Origin: Circinella umbellata | Taxonomy: Eukaryota > Mucoromycota > Mucoromycetes > Mucorales > Lichtheimiaceae | DNA: 12,013 bases | Direction: 5' to 3' | Assembly: GCA_025093555.1 (NCBI GenBank) | Contig: JAIWNF010000194.1 | Coordinates: 1 to 12,013 of the forward strand | Part shown: piece by piece, positions 1 through 8,781 of the stretch | How the letters are laid out: every line of letters begins with the position of its first letter | Numbering within the stretch: the first letter of the stretch is position 1 | Position numbers and translations under genes: made by a program | The notes under the pieces: generated by a model | Seen by the model: the letters and a program-made list of their open reading frames with translations, nothing else | The model's database searches: none | Told to the model about the DNA's origin: nothing

Positions 1-180
1 TTATTATCAACCATATCCCAAAATCTGCATTGATACACTACTGATTGCTGTGTTTTCCCCAGGAAATGCTATCATTGCTATCAAATTACCAAACTTTTTC
101 TACCAATCCATAGCTATTACCTCATATTTTATTAAACTCGGTAACTGTTGATGGATCATTAAGTGGTTGTTTTCAATCCT
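1..180 (-). other. Coding-like remnant of unknown protein, interrupted by a stop
   Basis: Read on the minus strand from 180 down to about 5, one frame gives roughly 58 codons of protein-like sequence, including the string KKFGNLIAMIAFPG and ending SVSMQILGYG then a TGA stop. A single in-frame TAG follows the residues EVIAMDW. No start codon or splice site was identified and the stretch lies next to the window edge and 36 bp from the transposon insertion at 216-224. The amino-acid mix (hydrophobic with Gly/Pro) could be part of a membrane protein, but I do not recognise the family. It may equally be chance in AT-rich DNA. Confidence 0.25.
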
Positions 181-215
181 GCTTTCTTTTCAATGCAATG
201 GTATCAATTATCGCT

Positions 216-224
216 TAAAATAAT
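216..224. repeat. Left 9-bp target-site duplication (TAAAATAAT)
   Basis: TAAAATAAT directly abuts the left terminal inverted repeat and is repeated exactly at 2019-2027 directly after the right one. A 9-bp duplication is the hallmark of Mutator-like elements. Confidence 0.85.
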
Positions 225-765
225 GCATCCACTTATTTCACCCCGGTTGAGTTTGAAATAATTTCAAAGTAGGTGGCTTTTTGAAAAAATGGGGGGTAAA
301 ATTTTATATGAATGGAGTTCTTATATAAAAAAAAGAAAAATACCCCTTTTTTCATTTTTTTTTATAATCACCAGACATGAATCTAATGAATCAACAGACG
401 ACATCAACAAAGCCATTAATAATATTACCGAAAAATAAAAAGAGAACTTAGTTCTATACAGCAGATGCTAATGAAAAAAGAAAAAAGACATGGTTAATTA
501 GTAGATTAGCAAAAATAATAGAAAAAGTATTTTTTTATTATAAAAGCAATAACATATAACAAAGACGAACTCATCTCAAGACATCTGTTCAACCATCTTG
601 CTCATTTACTATTCCAAACACGTATAAAAAAATATAGAAAGGTTGGTATAAAAGTTTCGGTGGACTTTAGAAGGACATGAGATTTTTTATATAGTCTTTT
701 TTTTATTATGATTATAGTTTTCAACTTATAAATAATAAACTCGCGTTTTTTACTATTACTTTTTT
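225..765 (+). repeat. Left long terminal inverted repeat
   Basis: About 540 bp, pairing with 1479-2018. The outermost 28 bp and the inner boundary around CTCGCGTTTTTTACTATTAC both match the right arm in reverse complement. Differences are mostly single-base changes and length changes in A/T runs, for example the segment around 671-690 against 1551-1571. No open frame of note lies in the arm. Confidence 0.88.
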
Positions 766-1050
766 GTTTGTTATATGCCAGCTGGTAGGAGACATTGGTA
801 GTGCCATGTTACATTTACTCTATTGACTTATTAAATGGATCTTTAGTATATATAAGAGATAATGGTCGATAAATAGTAAACAAGGAATATGGTGTATCTA
901 TGATATTTATTATGGGCAATTATTATTAATATAATAACTGGTGTTATTTTTTTTATTCTTATGTATATGCATTATTACCCTGTATGTCATTATCACGAAC
1001 ATGGATACTATTTCATTATATTGACCATCAACACCATCAATTATATTTTA

Positions 1051-1398
1051 CTATTATGATCCAACATAACGATTAACACAACCAGTTATTTTTTTTTTGT
1101 CATCCAACAAAACGAATAATACAACCAGTTGTTTTTTTATTATCATCCAACGTAATAATGAACACAACCACTTATTTTTTTTATTATCATCCAACATAAT
1201 GATCAGCACCGTTAATTGTTTTTTTTATTATCATCCAACATAACAATTAACACGATCATATTTTTTTTATTATCATCCAACATAATGATTAACACGATCA
1301 ATTTTTTTTTATTATTCAACATAATGATCAGCACGATCAGTTTTTTTTATTATCATTCAACATAACGATTAATATATACCATCAGTTATTTTTTATTA
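1051..1398. repeat. Minisatellite, about 8 units of about 43 bp, inside the transposon
   Basis: Eight successive diverged units follow the pattern TATCATCCAACATAAYGATTAACACRATCA followed by a run of T and ATTAT. Each unit starts near ATCCAACATAA or ATTCAACATAA and ends in 7-10 T. The array lies in the single-copy centre between the two inverted arms and shows no coding potential. It may hold repeated binding sites, but nothing in the sequence proves that. Confidence 0.8.
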
Positions 1399-1478
1399 TT
1401 ATTGTAGTATTCAATAGACGATTGAAGTGATGTAGTAGTGGATCAAATATTTTGTTAAGAGTACTTATATAGAAAAGT

Positions 1479-2018
1479 AAAAAAGTAATAGTAAAAAACG
1501 CGAGTTTATTATTTATAAGTTGAAAACTATAATAATAATAAAAAAACTATATAAAAGGTCCCATCTTCTTCTAAAGTCCACCGAAACTTTTATACCAACC
1601 TTTCTATCCTTCTTTATACGTGTTTAGAATAGTAAATGAACAAGATGGTTGAACAGATGTCTTGAGATGAGTTCGTCTTTGTTATATATTATTGCTTTTA
1701 TAATAAAAAAAATACTTTTTCTATTATTTTTGCCAATCTACTAATTAACCATGTCTTTTTTCTTTTTTCATTAGCATCTGCTGTATAGAACTAAGTTCTC
1801 TTTTTATTTTTCGGTAATATTATTAATGGCTTTGTTGATGTCGTCTGTTGATTCATTAGATTCGTGTCTGATGATTATAAAAAAAAATGAAAAAAGGGGT
1901 ATTTTTCTTTTTTTTATATAAGAACTCCATTCATATAAAATTTTACTCCCCATTTTTTTCAAAAAGCCACCTACTCTGAAATTATTTCAAACTCAACCGG
2001 GGTGAAATAAGTGGATGC
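1479..2018 (-). repeat. Right long terminal inverted repeat
   Basis: Inverted copy of 225-765. It ends CCGGGGTGAAATAAGTGGATGC style at 1998-2018 and is followed at once by the second copy of the 9-bp target duplication. Confidence 0.88.
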
Positions 2019-2027
2019 TAAAATAAT
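2019..2027. repeat. Right 9-bp target-site duplication (TAAAATAAT)
   Basis: Exact copy of 216-224, immediately outside the right inverted repeat. Confidence 0.85.
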
Positions 2028-2163
2028 GTCGAGAAATATTTCGCCAGGGGTTCATAAAAGAATAAATAATAGGTTCGTCGATCAAGTGCGAAATACATTG
2101 AGGATTTACTTAAATACAATATAAAGATAATTTATATGAAACATACATCGTAATCTGGTTCGC

Positions 2164-2385
2164 TTAATACTTTTTGTTTGAAGAAGTTCCATGCGCAGTC
2201 TTTGATATTAATGACGATCCATGTTTAGCAATGCATGTACGATCTTCTTGTGTGTTTGGCTCGTACAAACATTTTCTATTGCCTCTCGATTGAACATATA
2301 ACCGAATGCGAAACTGTTGCCTGTTGATGTGTGTGAATATTCTATCTGCTATCCATGTTCTTAGAACAAGTATCTGTTTGATTTG
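2164..2385 (-). other. Unidentified open frame without start codon (possible terminal exon)
   Basis: On the minus strand a 73-codon frame is open from a TAA at 2386-2388 to a TAA at 2164-2166. It has no ATG at its beginning. The translation is rich in R, K, H, T and Q and includes FTHINRQQFRIRLYVQ and CLYEPNTQEDRTCIAKHG, and local base composition is clearly less AT-rich than the flanks. AAACAG followed by ATACTT at about 2371-2380 could be a splice acceptor, which would make this the last exon of a gene whose remainder is lost or out of reach. I do not recognise the family. In such AT-rich DNA an open frame of this length can also occur by chance. Confidence 0.35.
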
Positions 2386-2388
2386 TTA

Positions 2389-2670
2389 ATCAATTGATTC
2401 TTTCTTCCCATCATGAAGGTACCCATATGTAAAAAAAAAAAAAAAAAAAAAAAAAGAAAAAGATGAGGAAAAAAATAGTTTTTTTAGTGTTATGCAGGCA
2501 GGGACTTCTATATTTTGAGTGGGGACTTGGAGTGCAAATAAAGCACTTTGAGGTTTTATAAAAAAATAAAATACGTTTACAAAAGAAGTATCACAAATGG
2601 ATAAAAAAGGAAAATAGAGTTACTGCTACTTATGGCTACGACAAAAGTAATCATTATTTTTTACAACACC
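2389..2670. other. Intergenic, no gene seen
   Basis: AT-rich sequence between the transposon-proximal open frame and the tRNA gene. Apart from the poly(A) tract nothing was recognised on either strand. Confidence 0.5.
2431..2460. repeat. Poly(A) tract (A25 then GAAAA)
   Basis: An uninterrupted run of 25 A followed by G and AAAAAG. It could be a simple repeat or the tail of an old retroposed copy on the plus strand. The 400 bp before it show no recognisable source gene and no flanking duplication was found, so a plain homopolymer is the safer reading. Confidence 0.7.
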
Positions 2671-2675
2671 AAAAA
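2671..2675 (-). terminator. RNA polymerase III terminator of the tRNA gene
   Basis: On the minus strand a run of five T begins directly after the tRNA discriminator base, the usual oligo-T stop signal of RNA polymerase III. Confidence 0.8.
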
Positions 2676-2749
2676 CGCTCCTAGGTGGGCTCGAACCACC
2701 AACCTCCTGATTAACAGTCAGACGCGCTAGCCAATTGCGCCATAAGAGC
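2676..2749 (-). tRNA. tRNA-Asn, anticodon GTT, intronless
   Basis: The minus strand folds into a complete cloverleaf of 73 nt plus discriminator G. The acceptor arm GCTCTTA pairs with TAGGAGC (one G-T pair). The D arm has GCGC/GCGC around AATTGGCTA. The anticodon arm TCTGA/TCAGG (one T-G pair) carries the loop CTGTTAA, so the anticodon is GTT and reads AAC/AAT for asparagine. The T arm GGTGG/CCACC carries the loop TTCGAGC. The internal promoter boxes are visible as TGGCGCAATTGG (A box) and GGTTCGAGCCC (B box). There is no intron in the anticodon loop, no encoded CCA, and an oligo-T terminator follows at once. The G at the discriminator position is usual for eukaryotic nuclear tRNA-Asn. It appears intact and functional. 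Confidence 0.97.
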
Positions 2750-3029
2750 TCTTGTTTTTGACACGTTGTGTGTGAGGTTTTCCGGCCTCATCCACTTTGG
2801 CACTCACGTGATGGGGCTGGCTACCCGAATATGGAATAACTTGGGAAGAAGTATTCTGCCGAAGCCTGCTCCCAAAATAGCCGATATTTCTTATCATTAT
2901 TTCTTTTATTTTATTTTTCCTTTTATTATTATTATCTTTATTTTCGGATACAACTCTTATCTTTTTATTTGAAGGACCCTCCCCCTTTTATTTTATATAT
3001 CATTTATATTTTTACGTAATTCTCTGTAT
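2750..3029. other. Upstream flank of the tRNA gene, no other gene seen
   Basis: About 280 bp between the tRNA 5' end and the hAT-like insertion. The first 100 bp are less AT-rich; the rest is T-rich. An open frame from an ATG at 2766 encodes a hydrophobic, Phe/Ile-rich low-complexity peptide that I regard as a chance product of the T-rich tract. Confidence 0.5.
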
Positions 3030-3037
3030 ATCATTGT
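3030..3037. repeat. Left 8-bp target-site duplication (ATCATTGT)
   Basis: ATCATTGT directly precedes the left terminus TAGGGTTC and recurs exactly at 4133-4140 directly after the right terminus. An 8-bp duplication is the hallmark of hAT transposons. Confidence 0.85.
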
Positions 3038-3050
3038 TAGGGTTCTTAGT

Positions 3051-3200
3051 AGACCGATCCGGATCGGAATGGCACCATTTCGAATCCGATCCGTTTCAAA
3101 ACGGATCGGATTTTCGGAAATCCGGATTGTCCACGGATTAGAAAATTGCAATCCGAATCCGTTTCGTAAAAATCCGGATTGAATCCGTAATCCGTAATGC
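3051..3200. repeat. Left subterminal ATCCG-rich region of the hAT-like element
   Basis: Numerous ATCCG and CGGAT pentamers, often as GATCCGGATCGG or AATCCGGATT palindromes, in both orientations. The cluster mirrors that at 3978-4120. Repeated subterminal motifs are known transposase-binding sites in hAT elements; binding here is inferred. Confidence 0.75.
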
Positions 3201-3398
3201 AAAAGAATCAATTAGATGAAAATTTAGGCTATATAGTAGATGTCACAGTATTTTTTCATGAGAAAAGGTATTTTACAAGATGGTGTATGGTAGTCGTTTG
3301 AGATCGTTTAAGAACAGTAAAACATTGGTAACAGAGGTGCATTATTTTTAGATGATTTTATTATTTTGGTTTGAAAAACATAATAGGAAATAAATAAG

Positions 3399-3562
3399 TT
3401 ATAATAAAAAAAGAATTGTAGTAATAAAAAGTTATAGTGGGAAAATGAGTTCTAGTAGAAAAAAAGTTATAATGGGAAAAAAGAAGTTACAATGGGAAAA
3501 GAAAGTTATAGTTGAAAAAAAATTATAGTGGGAAAGTTATTGTAGGAAAAAAAAAGTTATGG
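3399..3562. repeat. Degenerate short tandem repeat, about 20 bp units, inside the hAT-like element
   Basis: Roughly eight diverged units of the pattern GAAAAAAAGTTATAGTGG or GAAAAGTTATAATGG, varying in length through A-run changes. There is no coding potential. Confidence 0.7.
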
Positions 3563-3977
3563 TGGTGCAGTACAAATAAGTTTTTGTGGTAGAAATATAA
3601 CATGACGTGGACATTTTTTTTTTTGTGGGGGCAAGTAGTAAATTTCCGGTGTGCTGAAAAAAAAAGAGGTATAAGTTTACCTTTTCTGTTTACAACCAAA
3701 TAAAAGTTCATAATTCTCTTTATCATTACTAGATTAATAAAAATAGTAATTAAGTTCATTAATCTCTCTTTTTAATCTTCAATTTTTGTTTCTTTCTTTT
3801 CAGATATTTTTTTTCTATATTAAAGCCATTACAACTTTTCTGTTCAACTGCTCTATTTAAGTATATAATAATATACAAAAACTTACTCTCTTCTTTATTT
3901 GAATATATATATACCTTACCACAGCATTGTTGAAACTTTGATCCATTACTCTATAATTATAATGATGGATCAGAAAA

Positions 3978-4120
3978 ATCCGACGGATCCATAGATCTCA
4001 ATCCGTTTACAATCCGGATTGTAGAATTACGATCCGAATCCGATCCGAATCCGTTGAGACACAATCCAAATCCGATCCAATCCGTATGAAAAACGGATCG
4101 GTTTATAAATCCGGATTGTA
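3978..4120. repeat. Right subterminal ATCCG-rich region of the hAT-like element
   Basis: Dense ATCCG, AATCCGGATT and GATCCGAATCC motifs in both orientations, similar in style but not identical in order to the left subterminal cluster. Confidence 0.75.
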
Positions 4121-4132
4121 CTAAGATCCCTA

Positions 4133-4140
4133 ATCATTGT
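4133..4140. repeat. Right 8-bp target-site duplication (ATCATTGT)
   Basis: Exact copy of 3030-3037, directly outside the TAGGG-type right terminus. Confidence 0.85.
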
Positions 4141-4735
4141 TATTTTATACTCGGTATTATTTTATTCTTTAACTTATTTGTATTTAATGATAATTATTGT
4201 ATTATCATTAATTTTCTTATCGTGTTAATCCCTATCCGTATTTTTATTTTTATTAGCCTCTTTTATTAGCATGATTTTTATGCTCGACGCTAATCCATCA
4301 TATTGAACCCTTTTTATCTTGTTGCCCTATTTGCTCTCCCTTATCATACCTATTCTTATAACTTCTGTCCTCTTATCCGATATTTTCTTTTTTTTTATTT
4401 CTTACCGTATGTTATGTCTATCTTGCTGTCACACTTTAAATGATATAATTCTATTATATAGAATATTCCCTATACCCTTATATGTAATTATCTATCGAAA
4501 TATAGATCATATATTTACTAGTTAGAAGTAACTCTTTTCCCTCTTGAAATTTGAGTATAAATAGCAATTAGAAAATTGTTAATAAAATATTATCTTATTC
4601 TGGTTATTTGATCGTTTGAAATTGTATTAACGTTGGATTTGCATTATTGATTTTGGGATAATCTTAGTGAAATCATCATTGGAGCATATTTTATTTATTT
4701 CTTTTATTATTCACCACGGCCAAAATTCTATAAAT
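4141..4735. other. T-rich intergenic DNA, no gene seen
   Basis: About 600 bp of T-rich sequence. The only sizeable frame (from 4319) encodes a hydrophobic Ile/Leu/Tyr-rich string that reflects base composition. No repeat structure, RNA gene or conserved motif was recognised. Confidence 0.5.
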
Positions 4736-4737
4736 TT

Positions 4738-5035
4738 ACATGATTCTGCATGATTATGAATTTGTGGATCATGAAAACTCATGGATATCTATGAATTTCC
4801 CTGAAAAAGTACTACCATGCAGTGTCATAGAAATAAATCTATGAATCTCTATTATAAAAATGAATGGATCTGCATGAAAGTATCTGAAAATGAATAGTAT
4901 ATGAAAATGAATGAAAATGAATGAGCAGACAGCCATGAATCTCTATGGTAATCTATGAATATGAAAGTATTTATGAATCGGCATGAATACGCATGGATGT
5001 TGCAGCATGATTTTCCATGATTATCTATGAAGCTG
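4738..5035. repeat. Cluster of degenerate ATGAAT/CATGAT repeats
   Basis: About 300 bp are dominated by short related words: TCTATGAAT (several copies), GCATGAAT, GCATGATT, ATGAAAATGAATGAAAATGAATGA and TGGATCTGCATGAAAG. They occur in irregular direct order rather than a clean tandem array. The patch opens after CACGGCCAAAATTC and fades near GCTGCAAAATATATAG. It could be the core of a decayed MITE-like element or an old minisatellite. Clear terminal repeats or a target duplication were not found. Confidence 0.55.
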
Positions 5036-5083
5036 CAAAATATATAGAATAGTCTTATTTATCTATACATCTAAAAAAAGCTA

Positions 5084-5188
5084 CATGCTATACAAGTGAT
5101 ACATATTATACTTCTTTTAAGCTATTTAGATCCATATTCCCATTGCTTTTAAAATAAAAATGCTCTAAAGTATATATATTAAAAACTT
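5084..5188 (+). repeat. Possible left (sub)terminal inverted repeat of a tnp2-type element
   Basis: Read forward, this segment resembles the reverse complement of 10818-10899. Shared blocks in the same order are CATGCT, ATATTA plus CTT, AGCT, ATCC plus ATATTCCC, TGCTTT, ATGCT plus TAA and a final ACTT, with gaps between them. The match is gapped and AT-rich, so it needs alignment statistics. If real it marks the left end of an element that includes the broken transposase and the divergent partner gene. Confidence 0.35.
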
Positions 5189-5302
5189 CTAGTACTTGTT
5201 TTTTTTCATCATAACATCATATATAAAAGGAAACGGTATATACTATTCTCTTTAATAATAATACGTAATAATAATATATTACAAACAGGTTTATAAATCA
5301 TA

Positions 5303-8300
5303 TTATAAAAATGTAACATCTCCCAGTTCAGAGATATCATTTGGAATGAGATCTGTCATGACATAGTAATGTTGTCCTTCCATAGATCCTGATTGTATGT
5401 ATCCACACAAACCTTCGATATTTTGTGCATCTGTGACATATAATTTTCCTTGCGTGGAACCATGCAATTGACTCCCAAAAGGAATACCAGCTTCATTTAA
5501 AGAGACATTACTGTAGAGACGAACAAACACAAGAAGTCTTTCCAAACCATCTGGCAAAAAGTACATCTCTTCATAATTGGCGTACCACCCAATACATTGT
5601 ATTTTAGACATTATATAAAATTATAAGAACTTACTATATGTGTGAGCAAAAAACATGACTATTTCACCATAAAATGTTCCCCACTGCAAATCTTTTGGAA
5701 GGTTTGGACGTTTGGTATTGACATCAAAGGGGATAGATAGTTGCACAAAGTTAGAAATACGAGCTTCAATGCTACTGACATGAATTGCAGATCCAAATAA
5801 ATTTCCTTGTCTGTAATATTGTGTTCCCACAATAATGTTTGTATCAATATTAACCGTTTCCACTCCTTCTTGCTGTTTCCAATATTTTTCTAAATAATAA
5901 CGGAGATTCAGATTGATATATTCACTAGTTGTTGTAGAATTTGTATTCCATATCTAACATTGACCGTTACTATCACCAACTTCATAAAACGACTCATCCT
6001 TGTTAGTACAGTTTGTGTCTTTGTCTTGCATCATATTAGATTCAATGATTTGCCCTGAGTTCATTATATCTCTACATGCTGCCAATCGGTATAATTCATT
6101 TGGTGCATTTTTCCCTGCTGCAGACTTAGATTTGATGCGTTTACTTGTGAGTCCAATTGTTCTCTCAGCCGATCGTGCACTATAAGCTCGTGGTGGTCCG
6201 ATTACTCGGATCATGGAAGCGATGTGTTGAATATAATGTAGATTTGCGGTGTATAAGTTATGGTCAAGAATAGACCATGCAAAAGAATGCCAGTTTTTTG
6301 CACATCTATCATCAGATTATTGCAATTTCAAATGATCAGTTTCTATTCCTTGGTGCTCCAATATATAGTTATAAGCATTAAAATAAATAGTATATATATT
6401 TGCAACTTACTGGTCAATTCTATCAATATCTTCAGGATAGATGCTCCATTTTAACGATACACTAACTACTGTCAGTAATGATATGAATGCCTCTACTGCT
6501 TGTAACGAGCAATCCTTAGCGACAAATGCTTCGATAAGTAGTGTAGGTCCTGCATAGACTAACATTGATATCCAATCTACAGCACGGGCTTGTCCTGGTC
6601 GAACCAATACATCTATTGTATAATTATCAACATGAATTATTGAATCCAGCTATTACTTTTTCTTTTTCTATTCATATATAAAAGTCATACCAAGGATTCT
6701 TCCTTCAATTGTAGCAGGTAAAAGACGTGAAGAATTTTCAATACAAGCACTGATCTTCTTTCGTGTATCAAGTGTTAAAGAAAAAGGTGTACCACTGTCT
6801 GGGTTTGTCATTTTCCATAAGTGAGGTCCAAGGTTTCCTCCAAATAAGTGCATCTCGTCTTTGCCCCAGAAATAAGGAGAGTGAAATGTTTTCAAAAAAG
6901 CAAATGGAGTTGGACCTCGAATACCTTCTGTGGGAGCCTATATTGTTATATGGTGAGCGCTTTGCAAGTATAAAAAATTATGTAGTATGATAAAAAATTA
7001 TAAAAGTAATACCCCTTCTCAAACTGAGTTCGATTCCTTCGCAATAGTTTGGTTCAAAAGTCCCAGCAAAATATTGTGCCGATCCTACACCAGTTGAACT
7101 TTGCAAACGATCTGTTCGAATATTACATGTGTGACAGCCGTAATATGAGTTATGTCCAGTGTGGTTGCATAACGCTGCAATACCGGGAATATCACCACTG
7201 GCAAGTAGTAAATGAGCAGTTGCCTTGATTTCTTTTCCGTCAGTTCCAATAACGTCCATTCCTATAGTTTGAAGATCCTCCAAATCGTCCAATAATGGTT
7301 GTAATAGATTAAAAATATTTTTGTATTTTGCTGCGCAAGGTAATATAGTCACTTGAAGTGTGTTCTGTTCAAGATAGCTATAGTTTTTTTTTTAAAAAAA
7401 AAATTAAAGCTCTATAAATACTATGATAACAACACCTTAGCAATTATTTGTACAAACAACGTACCGTTCAAACGGGGAAAAGCTAAGAACAACAATGTGT
7501 GTCATGGTTAAAGATATTTTAGTACGTTTAAATGGCTTAAAACCATCTACGAAAAGCGAAAGCGCAATATCGTAAGGTCTCGTAAATAAATATTTTTGAT
7601 TGCGCCATGCAGATCCATCAAATATGTCAGACATGGGCACTTGGCAGCTTGTTCTTTGGGACAAATCCATTAACATTTTACGAGTTGTTGGTCTTGCCAA
7701 TATAATTGCAAGCTGGTCTTTCAAAGAGATGTACAACATTGTATTTCTAGGTTTTTTAATTCCATTTGGTGTTGTTATAAATCTTGCCTCACCACAGACA
7801 CTGCACACATCTTCATCATTTTTGAACATTACACATCCTTTTACACAAATATTGTATATCCGTGGCTTGATAGGATAAAGGTTCATTATGGTCTGCTCAG
7901 TGTTATATATACTTGGTAAACATAGGTTTTCTGACATAAAATACGAATGGTGTAATATTAGTATCACATGCTTATTTTCAAAATAAATTCATATGAATTG
8001 AAACGATTTACTTAATCCTTCTTCAATCATCGATTCATTGTAGAATTTAACAAATGCTCGATGGAGTTCTCGAGTGATGTTCTTAGCCTTTACTTCAACG
8101 TACAACCTTATACTTCTTTTTAATGTTTTAGTCACAGATACTGATGAGGTTTTGATCATAAATTTCTGTGCAGGAACAGTAGTAGTAGAGATGATACTAG
8201 GATTTTCAAGTTGAATCTGTGAAGAAGCAACTCCCGAAACTTGAGATAAAGTATCATACATATCGCCATCTTCTTCATCCTCTGATTCGTCTGTAACATC

Positions 8301-8567
8301 TTGGGTATTATAAACGTAATTGTGATCGTCAATGCCATATAAATTATCGTTTTGAAACGTGTCCCCATAGTCATAATCATAGTCATAGTCATAGTCATTC
8401 GTGTCATAATCGTCATTAAGTTGTTGTTGGTCATCCACGTCAAATTCAGATGTTGGCGTTGAGTGAATTGCAACTACTTTTTGACGATATTCATTGTAAC
8501 AATTAGTTTTGTGATTTTTCCATTGAGACTTTGAAACATCCCAATCACAAATAGAACAAATCGGCAT
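5303..8567 (-). pseudogene. tnp2-like (CACTA/CMC-type) transposase, six exons, two in-frame stops
   Basis: Six minus-strand exons (8567-8012, 7930-7465, 7377-7013, 6927-6691, 6612-6411, 6305-5303) join in phase into 943 codons; all five introns (78-105 nt) are GT-AG and the first has the branch point TACTAAT. Domains in order: a CCHC finger (C4, C7, H19, C23); an acidic linker with a Asp-Tyr repeat near residues 56-68; a zinc ribbon (C214, C218, C228, C231); VDGFKPF with candidate catalytic D314; LLLASGDIPG with D403, then C422-x2-C425; DEMH at 486-489; and GPPRAYSARSAERTIG near 645-660. These follow the tnp2 family layout, which excises and inserts DNA in the nucleus; the catalytic roles are inferred. 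The reading frame is broken by TAG at codon 726 (5954-5956) and TAA at codon 837 (5621-5623), yet stays open to the final TAA. The second stop follows a GTAAGT donor, so an intron that lost its acceptor is possible there. Probably inactive as full-length protein. Confidence 0.85.
8366..8400 (-). repeat. In-frame hexanucleotide repeat encoding Asp-Tyr repeats
   Basis: About six units of CATAGT/CATAAT (minus-strand GAC/GAT TAT) encode alternating Asp-Tyr in the acidic linker of the transposase. Six-base units keep the frame, so length changes alter only the linker. Confidence 0.8.
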
Positions 8568-8781
8568 TATGATATGAAAATAATGCTTCTGTTGTTGTTG
8601 TGGTTAGCTGAAAAAAATAACCAAGATGTTAAAAAAATGCGACTGAGAGTAAAAGGTATAAAATTTAATGCCGCTGGGGAAAATAAAGTAAGACTTTTTT
8701 TTCTCTTTTTCTATTTTATCACCCCCCTTTAATCTTTTTCTACATCTTTTTTTTAAAAATAAGAAACTTCTATTCCATTAG
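8568..8781. promoter_or_regulatory. Shared divergent promoter region
   Basis: The 214 bp between the start codons of the minus-strand transposase and the plus-strand partner gene contain TATAAAA at 8657-8663 on the plus strand and a long pyrimidine tract at about 8694-8755 just before the plus-strand ATG, a common arrangement near fungal transcription starts. The divergent layout suggests the two genes are expressed together. No specific operator was recognised, and the promoter call is inference from position and composition. Confidence 0.5.

Larger units (their letters stand above)
225..2018. mobile_element. Non-autonomous Mutator-like/foldback transposon, 1794 bp
   Basis: The element begins GCATCCACTTATTTCACCCC and ends with the exact reverse complement of that string. 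The two arms (about 225-765 and 1479-2018) are inverted copies of about 540 bp with scattered mismatches and small indels, and the ends are flanked by a perfect 9-bp direct repeat. The interior (766-1478) holds a minisatellite and no open frame resembling a transposase, so it must be mobilised in trans. Long inverted arms plus a 9-bp duplication are typical of Mutator-like elements; a foldback element is the alternative. The class call is inference from structure only. The RNA or single strand of this element would form a very long hairpin. Confidence 0.85.
3038..4132. mobile_element. Non-autonomous hAT-like transposon, 1095 bp
   Basis: The left end reads TAGGGTTCTTAGTA and the reverse complement of the right end reads TAGGGATCTTAGTA, a 14-bp terminal inverted repeat with one mismatch. 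Both ends are flanked by an exact 8-bp direct repeat. Inside each end about 150 bp are packed with ATCCG/CGGAT and ATCCGGAT motifs in both orientations, a common layout of hAT subterminal regions. The centre (about 3200-3975) is A/T-rich and encodes no transposase; the longest open frame there is a low-complexity shadow. The TAGGG termini with 8-bp duplications are known hAT features; assignment to that superfamily is inference from structure. It must depend on a transposase supplied elsewhere. Confidence 0.85.

Noticed and set aside
225..2018. CRISPR-like array in the regularly spaced 43-bp repeats
   Set aside because: Units diverge along their whole length with no constant repeat and unique spacers, and the genome is eukaryotic.
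2164..2460. Retroposed gene copy ending in the poly(A) tract
   Set aside because: The coding-like frame is on the opposite strand to the A tract and no flanking duplication was found.
2766..2972. 68-codon open frame on the plus strand
   Set aside because: Composition-driven Phe/Ile-rich translation in a T-rich tract, directly upstream of the tRNA, with no motif.
2993..3211. 72-codon minus-strand frame across the left hAT-like end
   Set aside because: It is a read-through of the ATCCG repeat cluster and crosses the element boundary and target duplication.
3523..3759. 78-codon minus-strand frame inside the hAT-like element
   Set aside because: Low-complexity Phe/His/Lys translation of a short tandem repeat; no hAT transposase motif.
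5954..6071. Intron from GTAGAG to TTAG (with a TACTAAC inside) that would remove the TAG stop of the transposase
   Set aside because: The donor and acceptor phases do not match, and the skipped sequence reads as normal coding sequence, so a nonsense codon is the better explanation.
6000..6990. Plus-strand frames at 6000-6185, 6260-6454 and 6763-6990
   Set aside because: Antisense shadows of the transposase exons and introns; no motif or splice logic.
8156..8473. 105-codon minus-strand frame with Met-Thr repeats
   Set aside because: Shadow of the transposase first exon; the repeats are the other-frame reading of the Asp-Tyr repeat.
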